7,040 nt of DNA from an uncultured Slackia sp. GTDB lineage: Bacteria; Actinomycetota; Coriobacteriia; Coriobacteriales; Eggerthellaceae. Shown piece after piece: positions 7,010 to 7,040 of the stretch. The stretch spans positions 1 to 7,040 of the forward strand of contig CALBLG010000127.1 in the NCBI GenBank assembly GCA_937895975.1, read 5' to 3'. Numbering within the stretch: position 1 is the stretch's first letter; every line of letters begins with the position of its first letter. Under the pieces are notes generated by a model. That model ran no database searches, was not told the DNA's origin, and saw only the letters and a list, made by a program, of their open reading frames with translations. The position numbers were made by a program, and so were the translations under genes.

Positions 7010-7040
7010 GCGCCGTTACCTCAGCTGGATAGAGGGACTG
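7010..7040 (+). tRNA. tRNA 5' part, probably tRNA-Arg (cut by window end)
   Basis: Bases 7010-7016 (GCGCCGT) fit a 5' acceptor arm, followed by the universal T8 and an A at 9. A perfect D-stem CCTC/GAGG encloses the loop AGCTGGATA, and the sequence then enters the anticodon stem (ACTG) and ends. The A after GG in the D-loop (position 20) is an identity element of bacterial tRNA-Arg, where most other tRNAs have T. The anticodon is outside the window, so the amino acid is inferred. The first D-stem pair, C10:G25, is less common than G10:C25. Confidence 0.8.

Overview
The window holds the distal part of a replication-origin-type gene cluster of an actinobacterial kind, all on the + strand: end of dnaN, recF, a DUF721/DciA-family gene, gyrB, gyrA, then the first bases of a tRNA. 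The order dnaN-recF-DUF721-gyrB-gyrA is the classical order near the chromosome origin of Actinobacteria (the DUF721 gene sits where Rv0004 sits in Mycobacterium tuberculosis). The moderate, not extreme, GC content and protein flavour make me lean toward a Coriobacteriia/Eggerthellaceae-like organism, but this is an inference without database support.

Layout: 1-293 is the 3' end of dnaN (sliding clamp). After 15 bases, recF (309-1451) follows, and its stop overlaps the start of the DUF721 gene by 4 bases (ATGA). Inside the DUF721 gene lies a perfect 16-bp parS chromosome-partition site (1660-1675), centred in a 26-bp perfect palindrome. A 230-bp non-coding stretch (2105-2334) holds an AT-rich patch with a possible promoter and a tight GC-rich hairpin just before a very strong Shine-Dalgarno sequence. 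gyrB starts at a GTG at 2335 and runs to 4281; gyrA (4290-6881) starts 8 bases later with its ribosome binding site overlapping the gyrB stop. A long-stemmed hairpin terminator follows, then a good promoter and a tRNA (probably Arg) cut off by the window end.

Functionally the genes form one replication/topology unit: clamp (DnaN), gap-repair loader (RecF), probable replicative-helicase operator (DciA-like), and both gyrase subunits. The embedded parS site would also make the locus a loading point for ParB and SMC, so replication, segregation and supercoiling functions sit together. Gyrase catalytic and drug-target residues are all of the ordinary, sensitive type. The points most worth attention are the parS site inside a coding loop of the DUF721 protein, and the very acidic GyrA tail that ends in an in-frame 24-bp tandem duplication.
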